NCBI GenBank assembly: GCA_937981995.1
Contig: CALJNC010000012.1
Span: forward strand, 1 to 64,000
DNA length: 64,000 nucleotides
Source: an uncultured Chitinophagaceae bacterium
Lineage (GTDB): Bacteria > Bacteroidota > Bacteroidia > Chitinophagales > Chitinophagaceae
Direction: 5' to 3'
The position numbers and the translations under genes are program-made. Every line of letters begins with the position of its first letter. Within the stretch, counting starts at the first letter, position 1. The notes under the pieces were generated by a model. It made no database searches. It worked only from the letters and a program-made list of their open reading frames with translations, and had not been told where the DNA came from. Positions 44,050 to 52,935 of the stretch are shown here, piece after piece.

Positions 44050-45357
44050 ATGAAAAAAATTTTACAAATACTTGCAATTGCAGTTATTACAAGTAATTCA
44101 TTATCAGCACAATGGGTAACGGATTCTGTTTCAATGGGGCCTGGTTATACGAGTAATATCTTTTATGCTTTTGGCAATGGTATTCAAAAAACAAGCTCAA
44201 GCAGCAATTGGCATATTGCCTTGTCTATGAATGCATTGGATAGTGCTTCTGTTTTTGCAAATCAAAAAGGTTCTCAAGCAGATTTTGTAAAAGTGTATAA
44301 TATTCATAAGCCAATTTCTGATTGGGCAAATGTTACTTTGGCCGATACTATGGCAAACGACTTATTGTATAATGGTGATGATGGTTGGTACCAAGGTGCT
44401 TTTAATCAAATACCTAATCCTAGTACATTTAACTATGGTTGGGGTACTTACAATATTAGCTCACATAAAATACAGGGAGACTCAATTTTTATAGTAAGAG
44501 CAGGTTCTAATTTTTATAAGTTCGCTGTGGATAGTTTAAACCCATTGACGTATGATTGGAATATACGTGTTCAAAAGTTTGACTTGATTGGTATGACTCA
44601 ATTTTATACCATTAGCAAATCAAGCGGTTATTCGGATAGAATGTTTGCATACTTTAATCTAGATAGTGCGCAAGCTTATGACCGTGAGCCAGCTATTAAT
44701 ACATGGGATATGCAATTTATTACTTATCCAACTTTTGTACCAGCTGGGCCAAACTCTTCATACAGAGGGGTTACCGGAGCCTTAACTAATAGAGGGACGA
44801 AGGTTGCACAAGCGCAAAATTTAGATGTAGATGCGGCCATGAATGATTATCAAGGAGGTACACCTAGTTGGTTAGCCGGTTGGGAAAATAATGCTTATAG
44901 TACCATAGGGTATGATTGGAAATCTTTTAATCTAGGTACTTTTTCTTATGATATTTTAGATTCACTTTCATATTTCGTTACGGCCAAAAATGATTCTGCT
45001 TATCAACTTCAATTCTTAGAGTTTCCTGGCGGAACAACTGGTAATATCAAATTTAGATATAGACAAATCGGTTTCCCTGTAGCAGTTAATGATATTGAGA
45101 TATTTGCTAAGCCTAGCTTGTACCCTAACCCGGCTAAAAATTCAGTAAATGTACTTTTTAACGCTTCGGTAAATACACCGGGCACATTGCGTATTACAGA
45201 TATGACGGGTAAAGTAGTTTATCAAAGAAATAAAAATGTACGTACTGGCTTAAACGCTTGGACGTTAAATACTTCAGCATTTCCTGCTGGCCATTATATT
45301 TTGAGCCTTAGCAATGGAGATGCGGCAGTACACCAAAAAATGACCATAAATAAATAG
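44050..45357 (+). CDS. HmuY-like T9SS-sorted protein, two tandem domains
   Basis: 435 residues. A signal peptide (MKKILQILAIAVITSNSLSAQ) leads into two similar halves. The first has NIFYAFGNGIQKTSSSSNWHI. The second has MFAYFNLDSAQAYDREP followed by NTWDMQFITYPTF. The pattern of a tyrosine-rich strand followed by W-x-I/M-A/Q-F is what I know from HmuY-type heme-binding proteins. The last 75 residues, from PSLYPNPAKNS, form a T9SS type A sorting domain. A TonB-dependent receptor gene follows directly. The heme-binding role is inferred from pattern and neighbour. Confidence 0.75.
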   Translation: MKKILQILAIAVITSNSLSAQWVTDSVSMGPGYTSNIFYAFGNGIQKTSSSSNWHIALSMNALDSASVFANQKGSQADFVKVYNIHKPISDWANVTLADTMANDLLYNGDDGWYQGAFNQIPNPSTFNYGWGTYNISSHKIQGDSIFIVRAGSNFYKFAVDSLNPLTYDWNIRVQKFDLIGMTQFYTISKSSGYSDRMFAYFNLDSAQAYDREPAINTWDMQFITYPTFVPAGPNSSYRGVTGALTNRGTKVAQAQNLDVDAAMNDYQGGTPSWLAGWENNAYSTIGYDWKSFNLGTFSYDILDSLSYFVTAKNDSAYQLQFLEFPGGTTGNIKFRYRQIGFPVAVNDIEIFAKPSLYPNPAKNSVNVLFNASVNTPGTLRITDMTGKVVYQRNKNVRTGLNAWTLNTSAFPAGHYILSLSNGDAAVHQKMTINK

Positions 45358-45384
45358 GCTGTTATAGTTTATAACGGCTGTTTT
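45358..45384 (+). terminator. Stem-loop between the HmuY-like and TonB-receptor genes
   Basis: GCTGTTATA / TATAACGGC pairs over nine positions (one wobble) with a GTT loop, followed by TGTTTTATC. It starts directly after the stop codon and could be a partial terminator that lowers receptor expression. Confidence 0.55.
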
Positions 45385-45398
45385 ATCTAACGTAATAA

Positions 45399-47633
45399 GT
45401 GCAAAGAATAGATACAATAGCAAAAAAAATTGGAGTAAGCCTATTAGGCTTATTCTTTGCTATTAGTTGTTCGGCACAAGATGTACAATTAAAACTATTA
45501 GATGCTGTGAGTTTAACTCCTGTAGAAGGAGTAAACATATATGCCAAAGATCAAGTAGGTAGTAAGGGAGGACTTCGTTCAGCTAAAAATGGATTGGCTA
45601 TTGTAAGTAATTATAAGTTTCCAATTACTTTATCCATAAGTAGAATAGGGTATGAAAAAGATACAATAATCCTTACACAGGATAATTTGCAATGGAAAAA
45701 TTATGGCTATTACAAGACGGTTTTATTAAAATCGCGAAGCGCTTACTTGAAGAAAACGGTCATTACAGGTAATTTAAAGCCAGTACTGGGCAGTAACTCT
45801 ATTTATAAAGTAAATACTATATCCGAAGCCGATATTGCTAAATTAGCCGCTGTAAACCTCACAGATGTTCTTCAGTTTGAGTTAAATCAATTTGTAAGCA
45901 ATGATAATATTTTGGGAGCCTCTAGCAACATAGGTGGGATAGGAGCACAGAATATTAAAATACTTTTAAACGGTGTGCCTCTTAATGGTTCTGAAGCAGG
46001 ATTTATTGATTTAAATCAAATAAACCTAAGCAACGTAAAACGTATTGAAACAGTTCAAGGACCTATGAGTGTAATGTATGGTTCCAATGCACTGGGTGGA
46101 GTAATAAATATTATTACCAAGGAAGCTAAAAAGAAAACTGAAATAGGAGTACGTACGTATTTAGATAATCTGATGCGCACGAATACGACCTTAGATTTAG
46201 GTTGGAAAAATAAAAAGCAGAATGTCAAATTATCTGTAGGTAGAAATTTTTATCAAGGATGGTCACCTGATGATAGTTTAAGCCGTTGGTTGCTATGGAA
46301 GCCAAAAGTGCAATACAATGCTGATTTTGCTTATCGTTATAATCTTAAGAAAGGAAAACTAAGTTTGTATTCTTTTTTCTTAGATGAGAAAATTGAAAAT
46401 AAAGGAGTGCCTTCTATTTCTCCGTTTAGTGCATTTGCCTTTGACGAGTATTACCTTACCAATCGTTTTAGAAACACGATAAATTTTGATTATCAATTAA
46501 GTCCCACAGAGTATTTTAAAAGTCAAAATACAGTATCAACTTATAAGCGTAAAAAGAACCGATTTTATAAAGATTTAGTTAGCCTTGAAAGTAGGTTGAC
46601 AGATGATATTGATGATCATGACACTTCCATTTTTCATCAGTATCATTTTAGAGGAGCAATTAATTCATCTCGCTTTAAAAAACTTGATTTGATTGTAGGT
46701 TATGAATTAAATCATGAAACATCACGTAGTTCTAAAATTGCAGATAGGAGCCAGGATATGACAGAGCTTGGTTTTTTTAGCTCAGCTAATTACGAGCTAG
46801 GTAAGCTAAGTATAATGCCTTCTGTACGCTTGAACATGCATTCGGTGTTCAAAAGAAATATATCTTACGGCCTGCATTTTAAGTATAGCCCTACAGATCA
46901 ACTTCATTTTAGAGCAAGCTATGCGCAGGGATATCGTACCCCGAATATTAAGGAACTTTACCTTGAGTTTATAGATAACAATCATAGAATATTAGGCAAT
47001 GAAAATTTATTGCAAGAAGAGGGAGTGCATGCTGAACTATCGGGGGAGAAAAAATGGACAATAGAAAATAAGAGAGATTTTATCTTTGAAGGAAATGTGT
47101 CTTATAATAATCTAAGGGATAAAATATCATTACAAACTATTAGTACTGCACAAAACGAATTGCAGTATTTTAATATTGATGAGTTTACAAATTTAATTTC
47201 TTTAGTACGATTAAAGTATAATACAAGTAGTATTCAAGGGAGTGTCGGTTACTCTCGCACAGCAATTTTAAAAAGCACAGGTTTGCCTTCAAATTCATTT
47301 AGTGAGTTTCTAGCTTCAGCTTCTTATTTAATCCCTACAGTGGATACTAGGATTAATATGTTTTATAGGTACACGGCTAACCAGCCTATCTATTTTGTGG
47401 ATGGTTCTTTTGCAATGAGTAGTCCGTTACATATTGCAAATGCTTCTTTGACAAAAAGTTTTGCAAAAAAATTACGAATTCAACTTGGTGTCAAAAACGT
47501 ATTTAATGTTCAGAATAACCAATTAAATGTGGTTGGCGGATCTACTGCTAATCCATCTCCTCATGGTGGTGAAGGTAGTACCTCACTTTTATTGCCACGT
47601 ACTGTGTTTACAGAAATATTGATAAAATTATAA
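45399..47633 (+). CDS. TonB-dependent outer-membrane receptor
   Basis: 744 residues from a GTG at 45399, which gives a good signal peptide (MQRIDTIAKKIGVSLLGLFF, cut near SCSAQ). A carboxypeptidase-regulatory-like N-terminal domain (residues 30-95) precedes the plug (NLTDVLQFELNQFVSNDN, IKILLNGVPLNGSEAG, VQGPMSVMYGSNALGGVINI). A 22-stranded barrel follows, with TonB-receptor landmarks such as FRASYAQGYRTPNIKELY. Neighbouring HmuY-like gene suggests a heme or siderophore receptor. The substrate is not fixed by sequence alone. Confidence 0.93.
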   Translation: MQRIDTIAKKIGVSLLGLFFAISCSAQDVQLKLLDAVSLTPVEGVNIYAKDQVGSKGGLRSAKNGLAIVSNYKFPITLSISRIGYEKDTIILTQDNLQWKNYGYYKTVLLKSRSAYLKKTVITGNLKPVLGSNSIYKVNTISEADIAKLAAVNLTDVLQFELNQFVSNDNILGASSNIGGIGAQNIKILLNGVPLNGSEAGFIDLNQINLSNVKRIETVQGPMSVMYGSNALGGVINIITKEAKKKTEIGVRTYLDNLMRTNTTLDLGWKNKKQNVKLSVGRNFYQGWSPDDSLSRWLLWKPKVQYNADFAYRYNLKKGKLSLYSFFLDEKIENKGVPSISPFSAFAFDEYYLTNRFRNTINFDYQLSPTEYFKSQNTVSTYKRKKNRFYKDLVSLESRLTDDIDDHDTSIFHQYHFRGAINSSRFKKLDLIVGYELNHETSRSSKIADRSQDMTELGFFSSANYELGKLSIMPSVRLNMHSVFKRNISYGLHFKYSPTDQLHFRASYAQGYRTPNIKELYLEFIDNNHRILGNENLLQEEGVHAELSGEKKWTIENKRDFIFEGNVSYNNLRDKISLQTISTAQNELQYFNIDEFTNLISLVRLKYNTSSIQGSVGYSRTAILKSTGLPSNSFSEFLASASYLIPTVDTRINMFYRYTANQPIYFVDGSFAMSSPLHIANASLTKSFAKKLRIQLGVKNVFNVQNNQLNVVGGSTANPSPHGGEGSTSLLLPRTVFTEILIKL

Positions 47634-47734
47634 TATATATATCATTGTTTATAAATGCAATGAAAATCTGCCTTTAGTTTGGCACAGCATTTGATATATT
47701 ATAATTGAAAAACAACACACAAATTACTATACAG

Positions 47735-47980
47735 ATGGAAAAAGATTCAAACGAAATACTATTTAATAAAAAAGGGAAGAAAGGATTAGTGAAAGTTAAA
47801 GCACAAGATGCAAAAAAATTAATTCAATTACTTAATGAGCATGCTTCTCATGAAACAAAAGTACCAGAAGTAATTCTTAACCTTTATACGAATAAAGCAC
47901 AAACCTCTAAAAGAGCTATAGAAAATAAATTGATTGAGAATAAATTAAGACCTTTTGAATTTTATTTAATCAACAATTAG
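47735..47980 (+). CDS. Small basic protein, unknown function
   Basis: 81 residues from the ATG at 47735 (an upstream TTG at 47705 would add 10). It is Lys-rich (NKKGKKGLVKVKAQDAKK), has a helix (KKLIQLLNEHAS) and no signal peptide. The C-terminal KAQTSKRAIENKLIENKLRP resembles a nucleic-acid-binding helix, but I do not recognise a family. It sits upstream of the sigma-factor gene, separated from it by a strong inverted repeat and a terminator-like hairpin. Confidence 0.55.
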   Translation: MEKDSNEILFNKKGKKGLVKVKAQDAKKLIQLLNEHASHETKVPEVILNLYTNKAQTSKRAIENKLIENKLRPFEFYLINN

Positions 47981-48009
47981 CTTATTTCTAAAATCATAAA
48001 AAAAACTAA

Positions 48010-48065
48010 AAAGGTAAAAATTCATATAAATAATCTACTATTACTTAATATGTATTTTTACCTTT
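48010..48065. repeat. Long inverted repeat upstream of the sigma-factor gene
   Basis: AAAGGTAAAAATTCATAT (48010-48027) and ATATGTATTTTTACCTTT (48048-48065) are reverse complements with one mismatch over 18 bases, around a 20-base loop. The arms are AT-rich. No coding sequence overlaps them. Confidence 0.75.
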
Positions 48066-48076
48066 AAATTATAATT

Positions 48077-48096
48077 AGGCATTCAGCCTTTTTTTT
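48077..48096 (+). terminator. Terminator-like hairpin with T-run after the inverted repeat
   Basis: AGGC-ATTCA-GCCT forms a 4-bp stem followed by eight T. It is short but well placed to end transcripts coming from 47735-47980. Confidence 0.55.
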
Positions 48097-48143
48097 AAAA
48101 CTACAGCGTATATAAAATTTTTACTTTTTATCATTTCCTAACA

Positions 48144-48163
48144 GTTTCACGTTTAAGTGAACT
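48144..48163. promoter_or_regulatory. Dyad 20 bases before the sigma-factor start
   Basis: TTCAC-GTTTAA-GTGAA (48146-48161) is a perfect 5-bp dyad, extended by AGT/ACT to a near palindrome. It could be an operator or the hairpin of a short leader. Confidence 0.4.
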
Positions 48164-48180
48164 ATTAAAAAGTAAAATAT

Positions 48181-48759
48181 ATGCGACACGTTCAACAACG
48201 CTCAAACTTTGGGCATTTATCAGTTTCTTCTACTACAGAATCCGAAGTAGCACAATTACTTAACAAGCATAAAGACCAGCTTTATTATGCAGCCTATTTA
48301 TTGGTACGCGATAGATACTTAGCTGAGGATATATTTCAAGAAGCTTCCATCAAAGTATTAAAATCTCTCCGAAAAGGAAATTATGCCGAGGAAGGCAAGT
48401 TTGTACCCTGGGTAGCCCGCATAGTGCGCAACTTGTGCATTGATCATATACGCAAGGCTAAAAAGCAAACCAAAGTAAGGTTGCCTGATGGTGGCGATAT
48501 ATTTTCTTTAATTAGCAATGGTAAAAGAAATCAAGAAGAACAGATGATTCATAATCATAGCTGCAAACGAGTACGTAAAGTACTTGAACAAATTCCTTAC
48601 GAGCAAAGAGAGGTAGTAGTTATGCGTATATATGGAAGCTTAAGCTTTAAAGAAATTGCTCATTTAACTGATACAAGTATCAATACAGTGTTAGGTAGAA
48701 TGCGTTATGGATTACTGAATATGAAAAAAATGATTAGTGAAAAGAACATTGTTCTTTAG
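48181..48759 (+). CDS. ECF-type RNA polymerase sigma factor
   Basis: 192 residues. Region 2 is visible (HKDQLYYAAYLLVRDRYLAE, FVPWVARIVRNLCIDHIRKA) and region 4 ends with the helix-turn-helix MRIYGSLSFKEIAHLTDTSI. The first 20 residues (MRHVQQRSNFGHLSVSSTTE) precede region 2. It directs RNA polymerase to a set of promoters, probably for an envelope or stress response. No anti-sigma gene is adjacent, which is unusual for ECF factors. The stop shares a TTAG with the stop of the convergent EnvC-like gene. Confidence 0.9.
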   Translation: MRHVQQRSNFGHLSVSSTTESEVAQLLNKHKDQLYYAAYLLVRDRYLAEDIFQEASIKVLKSLRKGNYAEEGKFVPWVARIVRNLCIDHIRKAKKQTKVRLPDGGDIFSLISNGKRNQEEQMIHNHSCKRVRKVLEQIPYEQREVVVMRIYGSLSFKEIAHLTDTSINTVLGRMRYGLLNMKKMISEKNIVL

Positions 48760-50654
48760 CGTCTTTTAACCCAGCTTTCAGGATTCACTTTTCGCGGTGA
48801 GCCGTCAGGACCTACACGCCACACTTCAAAATGTACTTTAGTATTGCCAGACTCGTCGGTCATTACAGATCCTAGAACTTGCTTTAGTTTAACCTTCTGT
48901 CCTTTTCTTACACGAGCGTTAGCTAATTTAGAATATACCGTATAAAACGAACCATGGTTTACTAGTACCGTTTGTCCTGCACCTGGTATATAAAGCACAG
49001 ATGACACTTCACCATCAAAAATTGCATAAGCAGGAGCTCCTTTTTTTGTTTTAATATCAATGCCATAATTCTCGGTATAAACATTAAATACAGGGTGCTT
49101 GTTTTTACCAAAATGATCGCTTATGTAGCCGCTACTTACAGGCCAAGGAAGCTTGCCTTGGTTAGCAGCAAAACTGCTAGATAGGTTTCGCTCTTCTGAT
49201 GTAAGTGCAATAGAGTAGTTGCTTTTTACCTCCTCCTTTGCACGTTTTAAGTCTGCCGCTTTTTTTCTTGCTATCGCTTCTTTTTCGGCAGCAGTAGGTA
49301 CATATCGTGGGTTAAGAAACTTGCCTCCTTTTTTTGCATTTTTTGCTTTTTCTACCTCCAAGCGTTTGCTTTCTCTGTCTCTTCTTTTTTTCTCACGTTC
49401 TAGTCTTTTTTCATACTCACGTTGTTTCCTTTTTTCTTCTTCTAGTTTAGCTAGTTGTTGTTGTTGTCTTTTTTTCTCGGCTAGTAGTTTCCTTGCACGT
49501 TCTTCCTCAGCTTTTTTTTGTAGAGCTAACTGAGCTTCTCTCTTTTTTCTTTTGGCCTCTGCAAACTGTTTTGCTTTTCTTTCTTCAGCTTCACGTTTTT
49601 TCTTTAGGGCTGCTAATTTTTTAGCTTCTTCTTCTGCCTTCCTTTTTTCTAAGGCCAATTTGTCTGCTCTCTCCTTTTGTTTTCTTTTTTCTTCGGCTAT
49701 TTTTTTAGCGGCAAGTTCTGCTTTTTTTCTTTCCGCAGCAATACGTTTCTTTTCTTCGGCAATACGCTTTGCTTCTTTCTCGGCTTTTAGTCTTCTAATC
49801 TCCGCCCTCTTGCTTTCTTCCGCTTTTCTTTTGGTGGCAAGTGCTAATGCAGCTTCTTTTTCTTTTTTAGCAATTGCTGCTTTTTGTTTTCTTACTTGTT
49901 CTGCAATAGCTCTTTTTCTTGCGCGCTCTACTTCTCGTTTAATAGCATTTGCAATTGCATTGTTTAGGTTAGCGGCGGTTTGTTTTTTAGATAGAAGTTG
50001 CTTTTTTAATACAACCTCTTGTCCTTTTAACTGTTGCACCATTTGATTCTGCTGCACAGTTTCTTTCTCTAAAGCAAGATTTTGTTTTTTCTGAGAGTTT
50101 ACCGCTTCTGCTTTATCAAGTTTTTTGGTAGTTAGATGCTCAGCAGTTTTTCTAAGTTTAAGATTTGCAAGTTCAATTTTTTTAGCTTGCTTGGTTCTGT
50201 AATTTCTATATTGCTTTACATAAGATAGTCTTCTATTAGCATCATTAAACGATTTAGCGGAGAATAAGAAGAGTATGAAGTTTTGCGCTGTTCTGTTTTT
50301 ATAAGAAAAACGAACAAGCTCAGCGTAATGCGTTTTTAAATCTCCTAAGTCTTTTTTGAGCTCAAACATTTGCTCGTTGGTATTTTCAATAGAATGATCT
50401 AATGAAACAACTTGCCGATCTAAGTTATTCAATAACTTATTTCTCGTCTCTAATTTTCTTTGTAAAACATTGAGCGCCTCTAATGAGTTGTTTTTGGATT
50501 TGCCTAGTTCTTCAAGTCGTTTTTCGGTATTGCCTATTTCTTGAAGAAGGGCTACACGCTGCTGCTCTAATTTATTTGCTGGATTGTTTTTCTTTTGCGC
50601 CCATGCAATACCTATGATAAGTAAAAATGATATGGAAATAATCGTTTTGCGCAA
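48756..50654 (-). CDS. EnvC-like murein hydrolase activator with degenerate M23 domain
   Basis: 632 residues from a TTG at 50654, which gives MRKTIISISFLLIIGIAWAQ as signal peptide; the ATG at 50696 would place a TACTTTTG promoter element (50672-50679) inside the gene. A long Lys/Glu/Ala-rich coiled coil (about residues 25-480) leads to a C-terminal M23 domain. There, NYGIDIKTKKG has Asn where active enzymes have His, and TVYSKL replaces the HxH-type TVYAHL, while VHFEVWR keeps its His. The zinc site is therefore incomplete, as in EnvC. It probably recruits an amidase to divide peptidoglycan during cell separation. Confidence 0.9.
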   Translation of the reverse strand: MRKTIISISFLLIIGIAWAQKKNNPANKLEQQRVALLQEIGNTEKRLEELGKSKNNSLEALNVLQRKLETRNKLLNNLDRQVVSLDHSIENTNEQMFELKKDLGDLKTHYAELVRFSYKNRTAQNFILFLFSAKSFNDANRRLSYVKQYRNYRTKQAKKIELANLKLRKTAEHLTTKKLDKAEAVNSQKKQNLALEKETVQQNQMVQQLKGQEVVLKKQLLSKKQTAANLNNAIANAIKREVERARKRAIAEQVRKQKAAIAKKEKEAALALATKRKAEESKRAEIRRLKAEKEAKRIAEEKKRIAAERKKAELAAKKIAEEKRKQKERADKLALEKRKAEEEAKKLAALKKKREAEERKAKQFAEAKRKKREAQLALQKKAEEERARKLLAEKKRQQQQLAKLEEEKRKQREYEKRLEREKKRRDRESKRLEVEKAKNAKKGGKFLNPRYVPTAAEKEAIARKKAADLKRAKEEVKSNYSIALTSEERNLSSSFAANQGKLPWPVSSGYISDHFGKNKHPVFNVYTENYGIDIKTKKGAPAYAIFDGEVSSVLYIPGAGQTVLVNHGSFYTVYSKLANARVRKGQKVKLKQVLGSVMTDESGNTKVHFEVWRVGPDGSPRKVNPESWVKRR

Positions 50655-50718
50655 GTTCGTATCTGTTCTTACAAAAGTATAAGAACTAGAGCACACTCAA
50701 TGCAAAAATTATCTAAAA

Positions 50719-51843
50719 CTAGTAATCAATTACTTGTTCCTGAATAGTAGCCGGAATTTCGCGGAAGTCATATTCTTGGTTACGCAATTGTGGCTCAAAG
50801 CCAGCTTCTTTTATTGCTTCTTGAATTCCTTTGTACGTAAAACGGTGGGGAGCGCCAGCAGCACTTACTACATTTTCTTCTAGCATAATGCTACCAAAGT
50901 CGTTGGCGCCGCCATAAAGGCAAATCTGCGCTACTTCTTTACCTACGGTAAGCCAGCTAGCCTGTATATTTTTTATATTAGGTAACATAATACGGCTCAA
51001 GGCAATCATTCGTATATACTCCTGTGCGGTTGTATCGTTTTTGGCACGTCGTATTTTTTTAAGCAGTGTATCTACATCTTGAAAAGTCCAAGGTATAAAA
51101 GCTTGGAATCCTTTTGAATTTTCTGGCTTTTCGCTTTGTACCTGACGTAACCATACTAAATGCTCAAATCGTTCTTCAAGTGTTTCTACATGGCCAAACA
51201 TCATAGTAGCACTTGTTGTTATATTTAACTGATGGCATGCACGCATTACATCTAACCATTCCTGACCGCCACATTTTCCTTTTGAAATTAACCTTCGTAC
51301 CCTATCATTTAAAATCTCAGCACCCGCACCAGGTAAGGAATCTAATCCTGCTTCTTTTAAGGCTTTTAATACTTCTATATGCGTACTACCTTCAAGTTTG
51401 GTTATATGAGCTATCTCAGGTGGTCCAAGGGCGTGCAGTCTAATTTCTGGGTATAATGTTTTTAATTCTTTAAAAAGATCAACATAGAATTTTAATCCAA
51501 GCTCAGGATGATGTCCTCCTTGCAATAAAAGTTGATCACCGCCCCAAGCTATGGTTTCTTCAATCTTCTTTTTATAGGTAGCAATGTCTGTAATATACGT
51601 ATCCTCATGTCCTGGTATTCTATAAAAATTACAGAATTTACAATTGGCAATGCATACATTGGTTGTATTTACATTACGATCAATTTGCCAAGTAACTTTG
51701 CCATGCGGCACATGTTGTTTGCGCATTTCATTGGCTACAAATTGCAGCTCGGTTAATGGTGCATTATGGTATAAAAATAGACCTTCTTCCTCGGTAAGAA
51801 ATTCAAGTCGTTGTGCTTTTTGATAAAGATTGTTGAGTTCCAA
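50719..51843 (-). CDS. mqnC: Cyclic dehypoxanthinyl futalosine synthase
   Basis: 374 residues from a TTG at 51843. It is a radical-SAM enzyme with the cluster-binding CIANCKFC. Family features include WQIDRNVNTTNVC, LLLQGGHHPELGLKFY, HALGPPEIA, DSLPGAGAEIL and the C-terminal GANDFGSIMLEENVV, which together point to MqnC rather than MqnE. It makes cyclic dehypoxanthinylfutalosine in the alternative menaquinone pathway. No other mqn gene occurs in the window. A TAATTTTA element lies 7 bases before the TTG. Confidence 0.93.
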   Translation of the reverse strand: MELNNLYQKAQRLEFLTEEEGLFLYHNAPLTELQFVANEMRKQHVPHGKVTWQIDRNVNTTNVCIANCKFCNFYRIPGHEDTYITDIATYKKKIEETIAWGGDQLLLQGGHHPELGLKFYVDLFKELKTLYPEIRLHALGPPEIAHITKLEGSTHIEVLKALKEAGLDSLPGAGAEILNDRVRRLISKGKCGGQEWLDVMRACHQLNITTSATMMFGHVETLEERFEHLVWLRQVQSEKPENSKGFQAFIPWTFQDVDTLLKKIRRAKNDTTAQEYIRMIALSRIMLPNIKNIQASWLTVGKEVAQICLYGGANDFGSIMLEENVVSAAGAPHRFTYKGIQEAIKEAGFEPQLRNQEYDFREIPATIQEQVIDY

Positions 51844-51884
51844 GAGAATGTAAAATTACAATTGAAAACGCTGCTTGCGCATTA

Positions 51885-52421
51885 TTATAATAAGTTTATA
51901 ATTTTCTCGCTCATTGGTTTGGTACTTGGAGAAATTACCGAAATAAGTTCACCATTCTCATTTATAAGATATTTCTGAAAATTCCATTTTACCTTACTGT
52001 CTTTAAAATTGTTGTAGCGTTTTTGTGTAAGCCATGTATAAATAGGAGCTTGTGTTTTACCCTTTACTGATATTTTGCTAGCCATTAAAAAGCTTACACC
52101 ATAATTTTTTTGACAAAAGCTCGCAATCTCTTTATCGGTGCCTGGCTCTTGTTTCATGAAGTTATTAGCCGGAAAGCCAATAATTACAAGATTTTTGCCA
52201 TACGTATCATGCAGTTTCTCCAAGCCTTCATACTGTGGTGTAAGACCACATTTTGATGCTGTATTTACTATAAGTATTTTTTTTCCTTTGAAATCTGAAA
52301 AATCAATTTCACCACCGTCTAAGGCTTCTACCTTAAAATCATAAATAGTTTTGTGTTGCGCACTAAGGTCGTTTTTAGGAAAAAGGAATGATAGCATAAT
52401 TAGTGTAATAAAATATTTCAT
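51885..52421 (-). CDS. Glutathione peroxidase-family protein
   Basis: 178 residues. An N-terminal hydrophobic stretch (MKYFITLIMLSFLFPKNDLSAQ) may be a signal peptide. The peroxidatic residue is Cys in NTASKCGLTPQY (no selenocysteine). The conserved IGFPANNFMKQEPG and the tryptophan motif KWNFQKYL complete the active site. Such enzymes often use thioredoxin rather than glutathione in bacteria. TACCTTTG at 52427-52434 lies 5 bases before the ATG. Confidence 0.92.
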   Translation of the reverse strand: MKYFITLIMLSFLFPKNDLSAQHKTIYDFKVEALDGGEIDFSDFKGKKILIVNTASKCGLTPQYEGLEKLHDTYGKNLVIIGFPANNFMKQEPGTDKEIASFCQKNYGVSFLMASKISVKGKTQAPIYTWLTQKRYNNFKDSKVKWNFQKYLINENGELISVISPSTKPMSEKIINLL

Positions 52422-52426
52422 TTACA

Positions 52427-52434
52427 CAAAGGTA
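52427..52434 (-). promoter_or_regulatory. Candidate -7 element 5 bases before the peroxidase start
   Basis: TACCTTTG on the minus strand is an exact TAnnTTTG match, followed by TGTAA and the ATG. Confidence 0.5.
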
Positions 52435-52445
52435 TTACTCAATGC

Positions 52446-52865
52446 TTAGAGTTTGACGCCATGAGTATATCTAAATCCGCTCTCACCAATTTGATTTAAC
52501 ACTTTATGGTGAATTGTAATTGTGTCACCATTAAATATGATACGATTATGATAATCACGACTGTTGATATATCCGCGCTTCCAAAATTCATGTCGGTCAA
52601 AAGTATCAATTCGAGCAGGAATTACCTGTTCATTATCTATATAGCATTTGTCCAAATTAGGATCATATTTAAATTCAAATATTCGATTTAATGAATAATG
52701 GGTGCTACTGGTAGAACCTTCTACAGAATCATATAGTTGGTAAGAATAAGTTTCGATTGGTAGTATAGGCGTAACGACCTTGTGTGGTTTTGTACAACTA
52801 AATACAAAAAATAGCATAGCCAAGGCTACTAGAGAAATGCTGTTTTTTATAATAGGGCGTTTCAT
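52446..52865 (-). CDS. Small lipoprotein, unknown function
   Basis: 139 residues. The start IKNSISLVALAMLFFVFSC ends in a lipobox, so the protein is acylated and probably held in the outer membrane. The mature part (YSYQLYDSVEGSTSSTHYSL and later strands) has no recognised domain. It lies between the arginase-fold and peroxidase genes on the same strand. The gap to the arginase-fold stop is 70 bases. Confidence 0.75.
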   Translation of the reverse strand: MKRPIIKNSISLVALAMLFFVFSCTKPHKVVTPILPIETYSYQLYDSVEGSTSSTHYSLNRIFEFKYDPNLDKCYIDNEQVIPARIDTFDRHEFWKRGYINSRDYHNRIIFNGDTITIHHKVLNQIGESGFRYTHGVKL

Positions 52866-52935
52866 TATACCCCTAAATTAAGACTTTATTAGCATTTGAC
52901 ATAGTCTCAATTGTCATATTTATGTCATCCAGGAT

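Noticed and set aside
49219-50046. Two plus-strand frames rich in Ser, Phe, Leu and Ala
   Set aside because: They are the antisense of the Lys/Glu/Ala coiled coil of the EnvC-like gene, whose codon composition keeps the opposite strand open.
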